Assembly: GCA_017619445.1 (NCBI GenBank) | Contig: JAFZSI010000017.1 | Coordinates: 1-64,000 of the forward strand | Origin: Prevotella sp. | GTDB taxonomy: Bacteria; Bacteroidota; Bacteroidia; Bacteroidales; Bacteroidaceae | DNA length: 64,000 bases | Direction: 5' to 3' | Shown: positions 8,023 through 15,663 of the stretch, in pieces | Position numbering within the stretch: the stretch's first letter is position 1 | Layout of the letters: every line of letters starts with the position of its first letter | Made by a program: the position numbers and the translations under genes | Notes under the pieces: model-generated | The model's database searches: none | The model's input: only the letters and a program-made list of their open reading frames with translations | What the model was told of the DNA's origin: nothing

Positions 8023-8063
8023 CCTCTGTATCAGACAGGTATGGAGGATTTTTTGTATCTTTG
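8023..8063 (+). promoter_or_regulatory. Hairpin plus promoter module upstream of the methyltransferase-like gene
   Basis: An imperfect hairpin opens with CCTC (8023) and closes with GGAGG (8043-8047). A T run follows and then TATCTTTG (8056-8063), an exact TAnnTTTG match. The ATG at 8085 follows 21 bp later. A closely similar module occurs at 8928-8968 before another gene. Confidence 0.6.
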
Positions 8064-8084
8064 CTGCAAACATTAGCAAGAGAA

Positions 8085-8570
8085 ATGAAGAATAAATCAC
8101 ATATTATTGGATACCTTTTGGGATTGCTCATCTTTGTGATTGGCATTCCGGCTCTGATGTGGCTGGTGTCTGGTCGTGTATGGTCATACATCCCAGACTC
8201 CATCGGATTATGTATAGTTGGTGTGCTGTTCGCCATCTGCGGCTTGGCATTAAGTATCTACAGCATTGTCTATATGCGTGTTGTTGGCAAGGGTAATCCC
8301 TTTGATGCTTATGGTCACGAGGTGGCGCCGCGAACGAGACACCTAATGACAGGTGGTCCATATCGTCTATGTCGTAATCCGATGCTTGTAGGTATCTACA
8401 TTTATGATATTGGAATTCTTGTCTGGCTATGGTCTGTATGGCCCATATTGATAGTCATTATAGAAATCATTCTGCTTACCCTACAAGTACGCAGCGAGGA
8501 AAAGAGACTGGAGAAAGACTTTGGACAGGAATTTATTGATTATAAGAAAAAAGTTAGAAGATATATATAA
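8085..8570 (+). CDS. Isoprenylcysteine methyltransferase-like (ICMT/PEMT) membrane protein
   Basis: The 161-residue product has three or four membrane helices (YLLGLLIFVIGIPALMWLVSG; IGLCIVGVLFAICGLALSIYS; ILVWLWSVWPILIVIIEIIL). The family-type motif RTRHLMTGGPYRLCRNPMLVG is followed near the C-terminus by RSEEKRLEKDFGQEFIDYKK, the usual E-R/L-x-FG-x-x-Y pattern. Such proteins are probable S-adenosylmethionine-dependent methyltransferases; the substrate is unknown. The ATG at 8085 is chosen because the upstream in-frame TTG at 8061 lies inside the -7 element. Confidence 0.75.
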   Translation: MKNKSHIIGYLLGLLIFVIGIPALMWLVSGRVWSYIPDSIGLCIVGVLFAICGLALSIYSIVYMRVVGKGNPFDAYGHEVAPRTRHLMTGGPYRLCRNPMLVGIYIYDIGILVWLWSVWPILIVIIEIILLTLQVRSEEKRLEKDFGQEFIDYKKKVRRYI

Positions 8571-8595
8571 ACAAATCATGTCACAACTGGCTCTG

Positions 8596-8745
8596 TCACC
8601 ATTTGGTAAGGAACTCATATAGCCAAACAGGGACAAGGAAGTCGGCCACCTCGTCCTGGTCGTTGGAGAACATGTAGCAGACAGTGTAAATCGTGCTACG
8701 GTTCTCCCTCACCATTTGTTCAAATTCACGTTCTAAGTCTTTCAT
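8596..8745 (-). pseudogene. ECF sigma factor N-terminal remnant
   Basis: The minus-strand frame from ATG 8745 reads MKDLEREFEQMVRENRSTIY, TVCYMFSNDQDEVAD, which fits sigma-70 region 2 of Bacteroidota ECF sigma factors (normally continuing into DLFQE-type sequence). After VAD the similarity stops and a short unrelated tail leads to a stop at 8596. The expected remaining 120 or so residues, including region 4, are absent in any frame, so this is a truncated relic and not a simple frameshift. The frame extends upstream to 8799, but that part is not sigma-like. Confidence 0.6.
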
Positions 8746-8927
8746 CGATTCATTGTTTTGTTTGACTCGTTCTGATAAGAAATCGCACGCAGGTGGCAAA
8801 AAACTACAAAAAAACTGGAATTTTTTTAATTCATAGCTTCTGGAGGCAAAAATACCACATTCTTTTTACATCACATATATTACTTTTGGTAAGAAAGAAG
8901 ACTTTTTCCCAATTATTCATAAATTAT

Positions 8928-8968
8928 CCTCCGTAACAGTCAGATATGGAGGTTTTTTTGTATCTTTA
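8928..8968 (+). promoter_or_regulatory. Second copy of the hairpin plus promoter module
   Basis: CCTCC (8928-8932) pairs with GGAGG (8948-8952), followed by seven T residues and TATCTTTA (8961-8968), one mismatch from TAnnTTTG. It is strongly similar to the module at 8023-8063 and lies 27 bp upstream of the ATG at 8996. Confidence 0.55.
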
Positions 8969-8995
8969 CAGCCATGATAGTAAAAGAGTAGTATT

Positions 8996-9496
8996 ATGGA
9001 TAGTTTTTCAGAAGCTCTATTAAGCGCAAAGACCGACAGAATACCCGACGAATACGACTGGTTTGCCCCACTTATAGGCGACTGGGATTGTGATTATTTC
9101 GACGAACCATCTGAAGGCCACAAACACCATGTGAAGGGCGAATGGCTTTTCCGCAGGATATTGGAAGGTGCAGGAATACAAGACATATTCATTTTCCCGT
9201 CGAGAGCCACGAAAGAAATAGAGCCCCAACCCGACGGTGAGTATGGATCATCATTCAGAATGTTCAACAAAGCAGAAGGATGCTACGATGTCGTATATAC
9301 CTGCGACCATTCTATGAAAAGACTGTGTTTCACCAAACAGGGCGACAAACTCGTAGGGAAGGTTCTTTCCGAAAAGAACGCATATTGGATTTTCTCAGAC
9401 ATCACCGCAGATAGTTTCCATTGGGAGAACGTAAGGATTAGCTGCGACGGAGAGAGAAAGTTGGTTTGCGAAATATTCGGGAGAAGAAGCGGGTGA
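8996..9496 (+). CDS. Conserved hypothetical protein, lipocalin-like pattern
   Basis: The 166-residue soluble protein has no signal peptide. It shows alternating strand-like segments rich in aromatic residues: APLIGDWDCDYFDEP, KGEWLFRRILEGAGIQDIFIF, GSSFRMFNKAEGCYDVVYTCD and AYWIFSDITADSFHWENVRIS. This arrangement, opening with an L-x-G-x-W motif, resembles DUF1579-like or lipocalin-like small beta-barrels that bind small molecules. The assignment is only by pattern. It has a promoter module at 8928 and ends convergently with the sugar kinase. Confidence 0.6.
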   Translation: MDSFSEALLSAKTDRIPDEYDWFAPLIGDWDCDYFDEPSEGHKHHVKGEWLFRRILEGAGIQDIFIFPSRATKEIEPQPDGEYGSSFRMFNKAEGCYDVVYTCDHSMKRLCFTKQGDKLVGKVLSEKNAYWIFSDITADSFHWENVRISCDGERKLVCEIFGRRSG

Positions 9497-9503
9497 CAAT
9501 CTT

Positions 9504-9522
9504 TACTTTTACGCAAAAAGTA
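9504..9522. terminator. Small AT-rich hairpin between convergent genes
   Basis: TACTTTT (9504-9510) and AAAAGTA (9516-9522) form a short inverted repeat in the 43-bp gap between convergent stops at 9496 and 9540. It is a weak candidate for a bidirectional terminator. Confidence 0.35.
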
Positions 9523-9539
9523 TAAGTTGGCGGGGAATT

Positions 9540-10574
9540 TTAGCTGATTATTCCGGCATTCCGCAGGGTTTCCATGATTTCTTCGTGGGTGATGAGGTTG
9601 AAGTCACCAGGTACGGAGTTTTTAAGGGCAGCTGCGGCAAGCGGATAGTCGAGACAGAGCTGCGGATTGTCGGGCCATGTGGCACAAGCGTGGTTAAGGG
9701 CTGCAGAGAACGCGTCGCCCACACCCACAGGGTCGATGATGCCGGGAATATCCCAAATGCGCGTTGTGAGCATTTCGCCATCGTTCCACAAAATGGCCGT
9801 AAGTGTGTGGTGACTTGAGCTTACGAGGTTGCGTATGCCCATAAGCCATTTCTTGCAACGCGGCCATCGGGCATGTATGTCGTCGAACCATCGGCGGTAA
9901 GCGTCGAGATCCATCTTGAAGTTTGCGTCCTGGGCATCGAAAATGTTGGAATAATTGTCGGTCATGAACTCAAACTCAATCTTATCGGCAAACACCAAGT
10001 CGGCATAGCCGAGCATCTTTGAGAGTGTTTCCTTGGCATCGGCACCATATTTCCACAAGTTCTTGCGGTAGTTGATGTCAAACGAGATGGTAACATCCAT
10101 TTCGGTGGCAATATCAAGGGCCTCGAAGGTGGCGTCGGCGGCATTCTGCGAGATGGCACCTGTGATGCCGGAAGCGTGGAACACATCCACGTCCTTGAAT
10201 ATCTCGCGCCAGGGAATCATACCTGGCCTGAGTTCCGAGTAAGCGGAGTTCTCGCGGTCGTATATGACCTTTGCACTACGCATTCCGGCAGCCTCCTCGA
10301 AATAATAGGCACCAATACGGTTACCGCCGAAAATTACATGTTTGACTCCCACCTGATGGCCACGCAAAGCCAACGCGCCCGCATGACCAACTCGGTTGTC
10401 GGGAAGACGGGTGACATACTCCACATTGTCGCCAAGGGTTGCCAAAGACACGGCCACATTTGCCTCGCTGCCGCCATAATTACCCACAAGCCTGCTGTCT
10501 TGCATCAGGCGCATCTGGTGAGGATTGGAGAAGCGCAGCAGCAACTCACCGAATGTAAGATATTTTGTTTGCAT
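9540..10574 (-). CDS. kdgK: PfkB-family sugar kinase, 2-keto-3-deoxygluconate kinase-like
   Basis: Carbohydrate kinase predicted to phosphorylate 2-keto-3-deoxygluconate, an intermediate of uronate and pectin breakdown. Seen: the N-terminal TFGELLLRFSNPH, the PfkB glycine-rich YGGSEANVAVSLATLGD, SFDINYRKNLW, and the C-terminal PfkB signature DPVGVGDAFSAAL with the catalytic Asp. The length of about 344 residues fits. The start MQTKYLTFG at 10574 is preferred over the in-frame ATG at 10589, because the -7 element at 10600-10607 leaves almost no leader for the longer form. It is divergent from the GH9 gene. Substrate is inferred from family resemblance; another ketose or ribose-like sugar is possible. 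Confidence 0.8.
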   Translation of the reverse strand: MQTKYLTFGELLLRFSNPHQMRLMQDSRLVGNYGGSEANVAVSLATLGDNVEYVTRLPDNRVGHAGALALRGHQVGVKHVIFGGNRIGAYYFEEAAGMRSAKVIYDRENSAYSELRPGMIPWREIFKDVDVFHASGITGAISQNAADATFEALDIATEMDVTISFDINYRKNLWKYGADAKETLSKMLGYADLVFADKIEFEFMTDNYSNIFDAQDANFKMDLDAYRRWFDDIHARWPRCKKWLMGIRNLVSSSHHTLTAILWNDGEMLTTRIWDIPGIIDPVGVGDAFSAALNHACATWPDNPQLCLDYPLAAAALKNSVPGDFNLITHEEIMETLRNAGIIS

Positions 10575-10599
10575 TGTCTCTATTTGCATTTAATTCATG

Positions 10600-10607
10600 C
10601 AAAGGTA
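10600..10607 (-). promoter_or_regulatory. -7 element of the sugar kinase gene
   Basis: The minus-strand sequence TACCTTTG matches TAnnTTTG exactly and lies 25 bp from the preferred start at 10574. Confidence 0.65.
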
Positions 10608-10682
10608 AACAAATAGGGCGAAGTAATGGGCATTTTTAAAATTATTAACTTAAATTGAGAACCGGAAGTCACTCTCTATTTG

Positions 10683-10690
10683 TATCTTTG
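10683..10690 (+). promoter_or_regulatory. -7 element of the GH9 gene
   Basis: TATCTTTG matches TAnnTTTG exactly, 50 bp upstream of the ATG at 10741. Confidence 0.65.
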
Positions 10691-10740
10691 TCGTTGATAA
10701 CCAACACAGCGATTAACTAACATTCAATTCTTTTTCAATC

Positions 10741-13257
10741 ATGAGAAAAGTTTTATTAAGCTTCATGTTGCTCTCAGCACAGTTGCTGACAGCACAAGAT
10801 TTCAAGATTAACAGCGACGGATACTTCAACCACGGAGGTGTTGACGTGATGGCTTTCAGCGACTTCTATCCCGAAGGCCACCAGGGCGGCGTTTGCGTGA
10901 TTATGAACGGCCAGCGAATTGCCACCAACGGCGACATACGCCTTGAGGCAACGCCCGGACAATGGCAGCCCGTGCCGAAACAACTCAGCCGCAAGGTGGA
11001 AGGCAACCGTATCATCACAACCTTGTGCTATCCCGACTCAACACGCCATCTGACTGGCTTCAACCCGATGGTTTATCCCGACTATCAGTTCACCTACACG
11101 GTGACGGTTGAGCCACAAGGCAAAAGCATTGCCGTGACGGTTGATATCGACAAGCCTGTACCCGATTTCCTATTGGGCAAAATGGGATTCAACCTCGAGT
11201 TTTTCCCAGGTTATTTGTTCGGAAAGCCTTGGCTCATGGACAATGTGTCGGGCATCTATCCGCAACAACCTAACGGCCCGCTGCTGGAGCTTCCTGCCAA
11301 CAACCTGCACACGGCTCCTTTCTTCACAGGCAAAGGACAGAAGACCGACATCGACCACCTTAACGCTACCGGCTACAGCCCCTACACAGCCGACCAGTTG
11401 ATTGCAGCTCCATACGCAAAAGGCCACAAATTCACCTCGCGCCCCGATGACCCATACTCAAGGCTTACCGTGGAATCAATGACTGGTGACTTGAAACTTT
11501 ACGACGGCCGCATGAACCACAACAATGGTTGGTTTGTGCTTCGAAGCGAAATTGCTGCTGGTGCAACAAAAGGGGCAGTAAAATGGCTCATCACGCCCAA
11601 CGTAGTGAGCGACTGGATGTATAAGCCTGTAGTTCAGACATCTCAGGTGGGCTACCACCCGGCTCAATCCAAGCGCGCTGTTATTGAAACCGATGCCCGC
11701 GAAAACAAAACAGGCGAAGCCCAATTGGTGCGCGTTGGCAACGACGGCGAACAGGTGGTAAAAAGCATTCAGCCCTCGGTTTGGGGACGTTTCCTGCGCT
11801 ACCGCTATCTGATTGCCGACTTCAGCGACGTGAGCGAGCCGGGATTGTATAAAATAAAGTACGCACAAAGCGAGTCGAGCGTGTTCCGCATTGCTCAGGA
11901 TGTGTATGACCGCGGCGTTTGGCAACCTGTGATGGAGTATTTCCTGCCTGTTCAGATGTGCCACATGCGGGTAAGCGAGAAGTATCGCGTATGGCACGAT
12001 GCCTGCCACATGGACGACGCACAGATGGCTACCCCCGGCAACCATATTGACGGTTATGACCAGCGTCCGGGCCTGTCGAAGTTCAACGCGGGTGAGATTG
12101 TGCCTGGCGTGAACGTTGGCGGCTGGCACGATGCTGGCGACTTAGACCTGCGTGTGGAGTCGCAGGCAGGCGAAGCTTACATTCTTGCATTAGCTTACGA
12201 GGCTTTCCATCCCGAGATTGACGCTACAGCCATCGACCAGCAAAACCATCGCGTAGAGATTCATGAGCCCGATGGCAAGAACGACATCTTGCAACAGGTG
12301 GAAAACGGAGCCTTGACTGTGGTACGCTCCTATCAGGCTTTGGGCAGGCTCTACCGCGGCATCATTTGTAACAACCTTCGTCAATATGTGCTCCTCGGCG
12401 ATGCCTCTGCCATGACCGACGGACAAATTGGTAATAGTGATGACCGTTGGATATTTACCGAGGACAATCCCATGCGGGCTCTGAGCACCGCCGCTGAATT
12501 GGCAGGTGCCGCAAGGGTATTGCGCGGATTCAACGACAAGCTGAGCGAGGAGTGTATTGACATTGCCAAAACACTTTTCGAGCAAACTGAAGCCAAAGGC
12601 ATGATGGCTGGTGCAAAATTGCAGACGGCCGTTGAACTGTACCTCACCACAAAGGATGAAACCTATTTGGAGTTCATTCTGAACCAGCAAAACCTCGTCA
12701 CCAACGCGGCAGCTTACACAGGATGGTACACGGCCCGTATTGCAAAACTTTTAGAGAAAAAGAAAGACAAGCGTTCCAAGGAATTTGTGAGTGCATATAA
12801 AGCCTCACTTGTAAAATATAAGGAAACGCTCGACAAGCAGGCCGCTGAGACACCTTACGGAGTGCCCTACCGTCCTTCTATCTGGGGTGCAGGATGGGAC
12901 ATTCAGAGCTTTGGTTTCAAGTATTATTTCCTTGCCAGCGCCTATCCCGAAATCTTCCCGAAAGAAACGGTCTTCAACGCGCTCAACTTCGTGCTGGGTT
13001 GCCACCCCGGAAGCAACAACGCTTCGTTTGCCTCGGGTGTCGGAGCAAAATCGGCTACCGTGGCCTACGGTCTCAACCGTGCCGACTGGTCCTACATTCC
13101 TGGTGGAGTGGTTTCGGGCACGGCCCTCATCCGTCCCGACTTCCCCGAGCTGCTTGAGTTCCCGTTCCTGTGGCAACAAGTGGAATATGTGTTAGGTGGC
13201 GGCTCGTCACACTACATGTTCCTGGTACTCGCTGCCCAGCAGATGCTGAAACGATAA
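10741..13257 (+). CDS. Secreted glycoside hydrolase family 9 protein with extra N-terminal domain
   Basis: The 838-residue protein has a signal peptide (MRKVLLSFMLLSAQLLTAQ). Residues about 20-295 form a beta-rich domain that I do not recognise. Residues about 300-385 form a CelD_N-like Ig domain (TSQVGYHPAQSKRAVIETDA), and the rest is a GH9 (alpha/alpha)6 catalytic domain. The GH9 base motif is seen as GWHDAGDLDLRV near residue 460, and the C-terminal region has CHPGSNNASF and LWQQVEYVLGG, where the Glu near residue 813 could be the acid. GH9 enzymes are mostly beta-1,4-glucanases. The actual glycan is uncertain, since the neighbours (KDG-kinase-like, Gfo/Idh) hint at uronic-acid sugars. Confidence 0.85.
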   Translation: MRKVLLSFMLLSAQLLTAQDFKINSDGYFNHGGVDVMAFSDFYPEGHQGGVCVIMNGQRIATNGDIRLEATPGQWQPVPKQLSRKVEGNRIITTLCYPDSTRHLTGFNPMVYPDYQFTYTVTVEPQGKSIAVTVDIDKPVPDFLLGKMGFNLEFFPGYLFGKPWLMDNVSGIYPQQPNGPLLELPANNLHTAPFFTGKGQKTDIDHLNATGYSPYTADQLIAAPYAKGHKFTSRPDDPYSRLTVESMTGDLKLYDGRMNHNNGWFVLRSEIAAGATKGAVKWLITPNVVSDWMYKPVVQTSQVGYHPAQSKRAVIETDARENKTGEAQLVRVGNDGEQVVKSIQPSVWGRFLRYRYLIADFSDVSEPGLYKIKYAQSESSVFRIAQDVYDRGVWQPVMEYFLPVQMCHMRVSEKYRVWHDACHMDDAQMATPGNHIDGYDQRPGLSKFNAGEIVPGVNVGGWHDAGDLDLRVESQAGEAYILALAYEAFHPEIDATAIDQQNHRVEIHEPDGKNDILQQVENGALTVVRSYQALGRLYRGIICNNLRQYVLLGDASAMTDGQIGNSDDRWIFTEDNPMRALSTAAELAGAARVLRGFNDKLSEECIDIAKTLFEQTEAKGMMAGAKLQTAVELYLTTKDETYLEFILNQQNLVTNAAAYTGWYTARIAKLLEKKKDKRSKEFVSAYKASLVKYKETLDKQAAETPYGVPYRPSIWGAGWDIQSFGFKYYFLASAYPEIFPKETVFNALNFVLGCHPGSNNASFASGVGAKSATVAYGLNRADWSYIPGGVVSGTALIRPDFPELLEFPFLWQQVEYVLGGGSSHYMFLVLAAQQMLKR

Positions 13258-13295
13258 AGAATACTGAAGAGTTTCGAGTTCATAATTGCGAATTA

Positions 13296-13339
13296 CGAGT
13301 TATGATTACCTTTATCATTTATGAAGTAATCATAACTCG
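13296..13339. terminator. Inverted repeat between convergent genes (copy H2)
   Basis: Arms CGAGTTATGATTAC (13296-13309) and GTAATCATAACTCG (13326-13339) enclose a 16-nt loop in the 116-bp gap between the convergent GH9 and oxidoreductase genes. Same family as the copies at 6.0 and 15.6 kb. Confidence 0.7.
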
Positions 13340-13373
13340 CAACTCCAAACTTGTAACTAAGAACCAATTGATG

Positions 13374-14387
13374 CTATTCCTCGTTACCATACTCCACGCC
13401 GTCCATGGGATAAACAACGCCCCATTGGCGGCGTAGTTCGTCCATCAGGCCCATGATACGTAGGGTTTCATCGTGGGGCATCTGAGGCGGCTCAAGCAAT
13501 CCCTCTTCCAAAGCCCTTTTGCAAGCCGAGAATTGATATTCATAACCTGTTATTTGCTTAGGCACGGCCACTTTCTGCACAAACGTGCGGTCGGGTCCGT
13601 TGAGCGTAATGAGCTGCGGATTGTTGATGTTGTCGATGATGATGTTGCCCTCTGTGCCGGCAATCACTCCGATATTGTCGCCCACACAACAAGCCGACGA
13701 CTGAACGTTGGCTACCACGCCGTTGGCAAGACGGAAACTGATGGTGTTGGTGAGGTCCATACCCGTAGCCGACTTCATACAAAGCGACTTCATGTCCTCA
13801 ATGGGTGAGTCACAAAACATGCTGACAAAGTTGATGGCATAGACACCAAGGTCAAGCAAAGCACCGCCACAAAGGTCTGCACGCATGATGCGTGGCTTGT
13901 CGCCCATGCTGTATCCCAAGGTGGCAGTAATGAGTCGCGGCTGTCCTATACGCCCCTCGTCAATAAGCTGGCGCACCATGTTGAGAGCCGGCTGATAGCG
14001 TGTCCAGATAGCCTCGGCAACAAACACCTTGCGCTCGTGAGCCAAGTCGAGAATAGCCTTGCTTTGGGCGTAATTGGCCATGAATGCTTTTTCCACCAAG
14101 CAAGCCTTTCCGCGAAGGATTGCCTGTCGCGTCACGTCGTAATGATGAGAATGGGGCGTTGCCACATACACGAGATCCACCTGCGGGTCATCGAGCAGTT
14201 CTGAGTATGAACCGTAAGAACGTTCAACCTGCCATTGGCGGGCAAATGCCTCCGCTTTTTCAAGTGTGCGCGAAGCAATAGCGTAGCAATCCACGCCTTC
14301 CAAGTCTTTCAGGGTGATGGCAGCCTTCTCGGCAATCCATCCGGCACCTACGATGCCTACACGCATGTTGTTGGATGATGTTTTCAT
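13374..14387 (-). CDS. Gfo/Idh/MocA family oxidoreductase
   Basis: The 337-residue NAD(P)-dependent sugar or cyclitol dehydrogenase has an N-terminal Rossmann fold (RVGIVGAGWIAEKAAITL) with a GxGxxA-type turn, a second strand YVATPHSHHYDVTRQAI, and the family lysine motif in the form LVEKAFMAN (usual EKP). The C-terminal beta-sheet domain includes LDLGVYAINFVSMF. The lack of a signal sequence indicates a cytoplasmic enzyme. The gene has its own -7 element at 14435, mirrored by the divergent ptb-like promoter. The substrate cannot be told from sequence. Confidence 0.88.
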   Translation of the reverse strand: MKTSSNNMRVGIVGAGWIAEKAAITLKDLEGVDCYAIASRTLEKAEAFARQWQVERSYGSYSELLDDPQVDLVYVATPHSHHYDVTRQAILRGKACLVEKAFMANYAQSKAILDLAHERKVFVAEAIWTRYQPALNMVRQLIDEGRIGQPRLITATLGYSMGDKPRIMRADLCGGALLDLGVYAINFVSMFCDSPIEDMKSLCMKSATGMDLTNTISFRLANGVVANVQSSACCVGDNIGVIAGTEGNIIIDNINNPQLITLNGPDRTFVQKVAVPKQITGYEYQFSACKRALEEGLLEPPQMPHDETLRIMGLMDELRRQWGVVYPMDGVEYGNEE

Positions 14388-14433
14388 TGTGTTTTGAAGT
14401 TAAGTGTTTTTGTTAGTTTTTGGGGTTTATGTT

Positions 14434-14525
14434 GCAAAGGTACGAAAAAAATGAAAAATGAAGAATGAAAAATTATACATTATGAATTATACATTATGAA
14501 TTATGCATTTTTTTCGTACCTTTGC
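14434..14525. promoter_or_regulatory. Mirror-image divergent promoters in a 20-bp perfect inverted repeat
   Basis: A 20-bp arm at 14434-14453 and its exact reverse complement at 14506-14525 each contain a -7 element (minus CAAAGGTA 14435-14442; plus TACCTTTG 14517-14524) and a run of seven A or T. They drive the oxidoreductase leftwards and the ptb-like gene rightwards. Between the arms are tandem copies of TATACATTATGAAT. Confidence 0.7.
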
Positions 14526-14560
14526 AGAAGAAAAACAATCATTAAATCATAACAACACAC

Positions 14561-15463
14561 ATGGAAACGATTAAGAACTTTGAACAACTGATTGCTCACC
14601 TGCGCGAGCGGGGTGACAGAAAAACCGTAGCTGTTGTATGGGGTGAGGACGAATCGAGTCAGGAGGCGATTGTGGATGCGCTGGAGGCAGGCATCATTAA
14701 GGCGGTATTTGTTGGTGCCCGCGAGGCGGCTGAGCAAAACAAGGCACTCATGGCACATGCCGAACACATCTGTTTTATTGACACCGACGACAAGGACGAT
14801 GCTGCCCGCAAGGCCGTGGCATTGGTGCGCGAAGGCAAAGCCGACATCCTGATGAAAGGACTTATCAACACCGACAACCTGCTCCACGCCGTGCTCAACC
14901 GCGAGACGGGCATTTTGCCAAAGGGAAACATTCTGACTCACATCACGGTCAGCAAGATTCCCACTTACCACAAACTGCTTATCTTCGGCGATGCTGCCGT
15001 TATTCCCTACCCCACCCAGCAGCAACGCACCGAACAGGTGGACAAGGCCATAGGAATTTGCCGCGCATTGGGTATTGAGGAGCCGCGCGTGTCGCTCATC
15101 CATTGCTCGGAAAAGGTGAACGAGAAGTTCTTCCCTCACACCGTGGGCTATCTCGAAATAATCAAGGCGGCTGAAGACGGAGCATTCGGAAAGTGCATCG
15201 TGGAAGGCCCGCTCGACGTGAAGGTTTCGTGCTGCCGTGAGAGTGCTGTTACCAAGGGTATTGACTCCAAGGTGGCTGGTGAGACTGATGCGCTCATCTT
15301 CCCCGACATTGAGTCGGCCAACACGTTCTATAAGACCATCACACTTTTCTGTAAGGCCGACACGGCTGGCATTTTGCAAGGTGCACTCTCGCCGGTGGTG
15401 CTTCCTTCACGTAGCGACAGCAAAGCGTGCAAGCTCTATAGTTTGGCCGTAGCAGCTTTATAA
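14561..15463 (+). CDS. ptb: Phosphate butyryltransferase-like acyltransferase
   Basis: The 300-residue cytoplasmic enzyme of the phosphate acetyl/butyryltransferase family interconverts acyl-CoA and acyl phosphate. Seen: VAVVWGEDESSQEAIVDALEAG at the start, ADILMKGLINTDNLLHAVL, LPKGNILTHITV, and the C-terminal GETDALIFPDIESANTFYKTI followed by GILQGALSPVVLPSRSDS, both strongly typical. The length matches Ptb rather than the longer Pta. A butyrate kinase gene usually lies next to ptb, but here the next gene is galE, so the partner kinase must be elsewhere or be acetate kinase. Acyl chain preference cannot be told. Confidence 0.85.
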   Translation: METIKNFEQLIAHLRERGDRKTVAVVWGEDESSQEAIVDALEAGIIKAVFVGAREAAEQNKALMAHAEHICFIDTDDKDDAARKAVALVREGKADILMKGLINTDNLLHAVLNRETGILPKGNILTHITVSKIPTYHKLLIFGDAAVIPYPTQQQRTEQVDKAIGICRALGIEEPRVSLIHCSEKVNEKFFPHTVGYLEIIKAAEDGAFGKCIVEGPLDVKVSCCRESAVTKGIDSKVAGETDALIFPDIESANTFYKTITLFCKADTAGILQGALSPVVLPSRSDSKACKLYSLAVAAL

Positions 15464-15562
15464 GCGTTACGAGTTCATAATTACGAGTTCAGAGCAAGTT
15501 CAGAACTACAAGTTACAAGTTCAGAGTTATGATTACCTTTTAGTTCCGAGTTCATAATTACG

Positions 15563-15616
15563 AGTTCAGAGTTATGATTACCTTTTCCTTTTGTGAAGTA
15601 ATCATAACTCTGAACT
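15563..15616. terminator. Inverted repeat between convergent genes (copy H3)
   Basis: Arms of 19 bp at 15563-15581 and 15598-15616 (core GTTATGATTAC) lie between the convergent ptb-like and galE genes. A second, unpaired left arm lies at about 15521-15536, and the 200-bp gap is otherwise filled by AGTTACAAGTTC-like tandem repeats. Confidence 0.7.
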
Positions 15617-15663
15617 ATGAACTTGTAACTTGTAACTCGTAACTATGAACTTAAAACTCCGAA

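Noticed and set aside
13258..13373. Insertion-sequence terminal inverted repeats
   Set aside because: No transposase or target duplication; the inverted repeat recurs only in convergent gaps.
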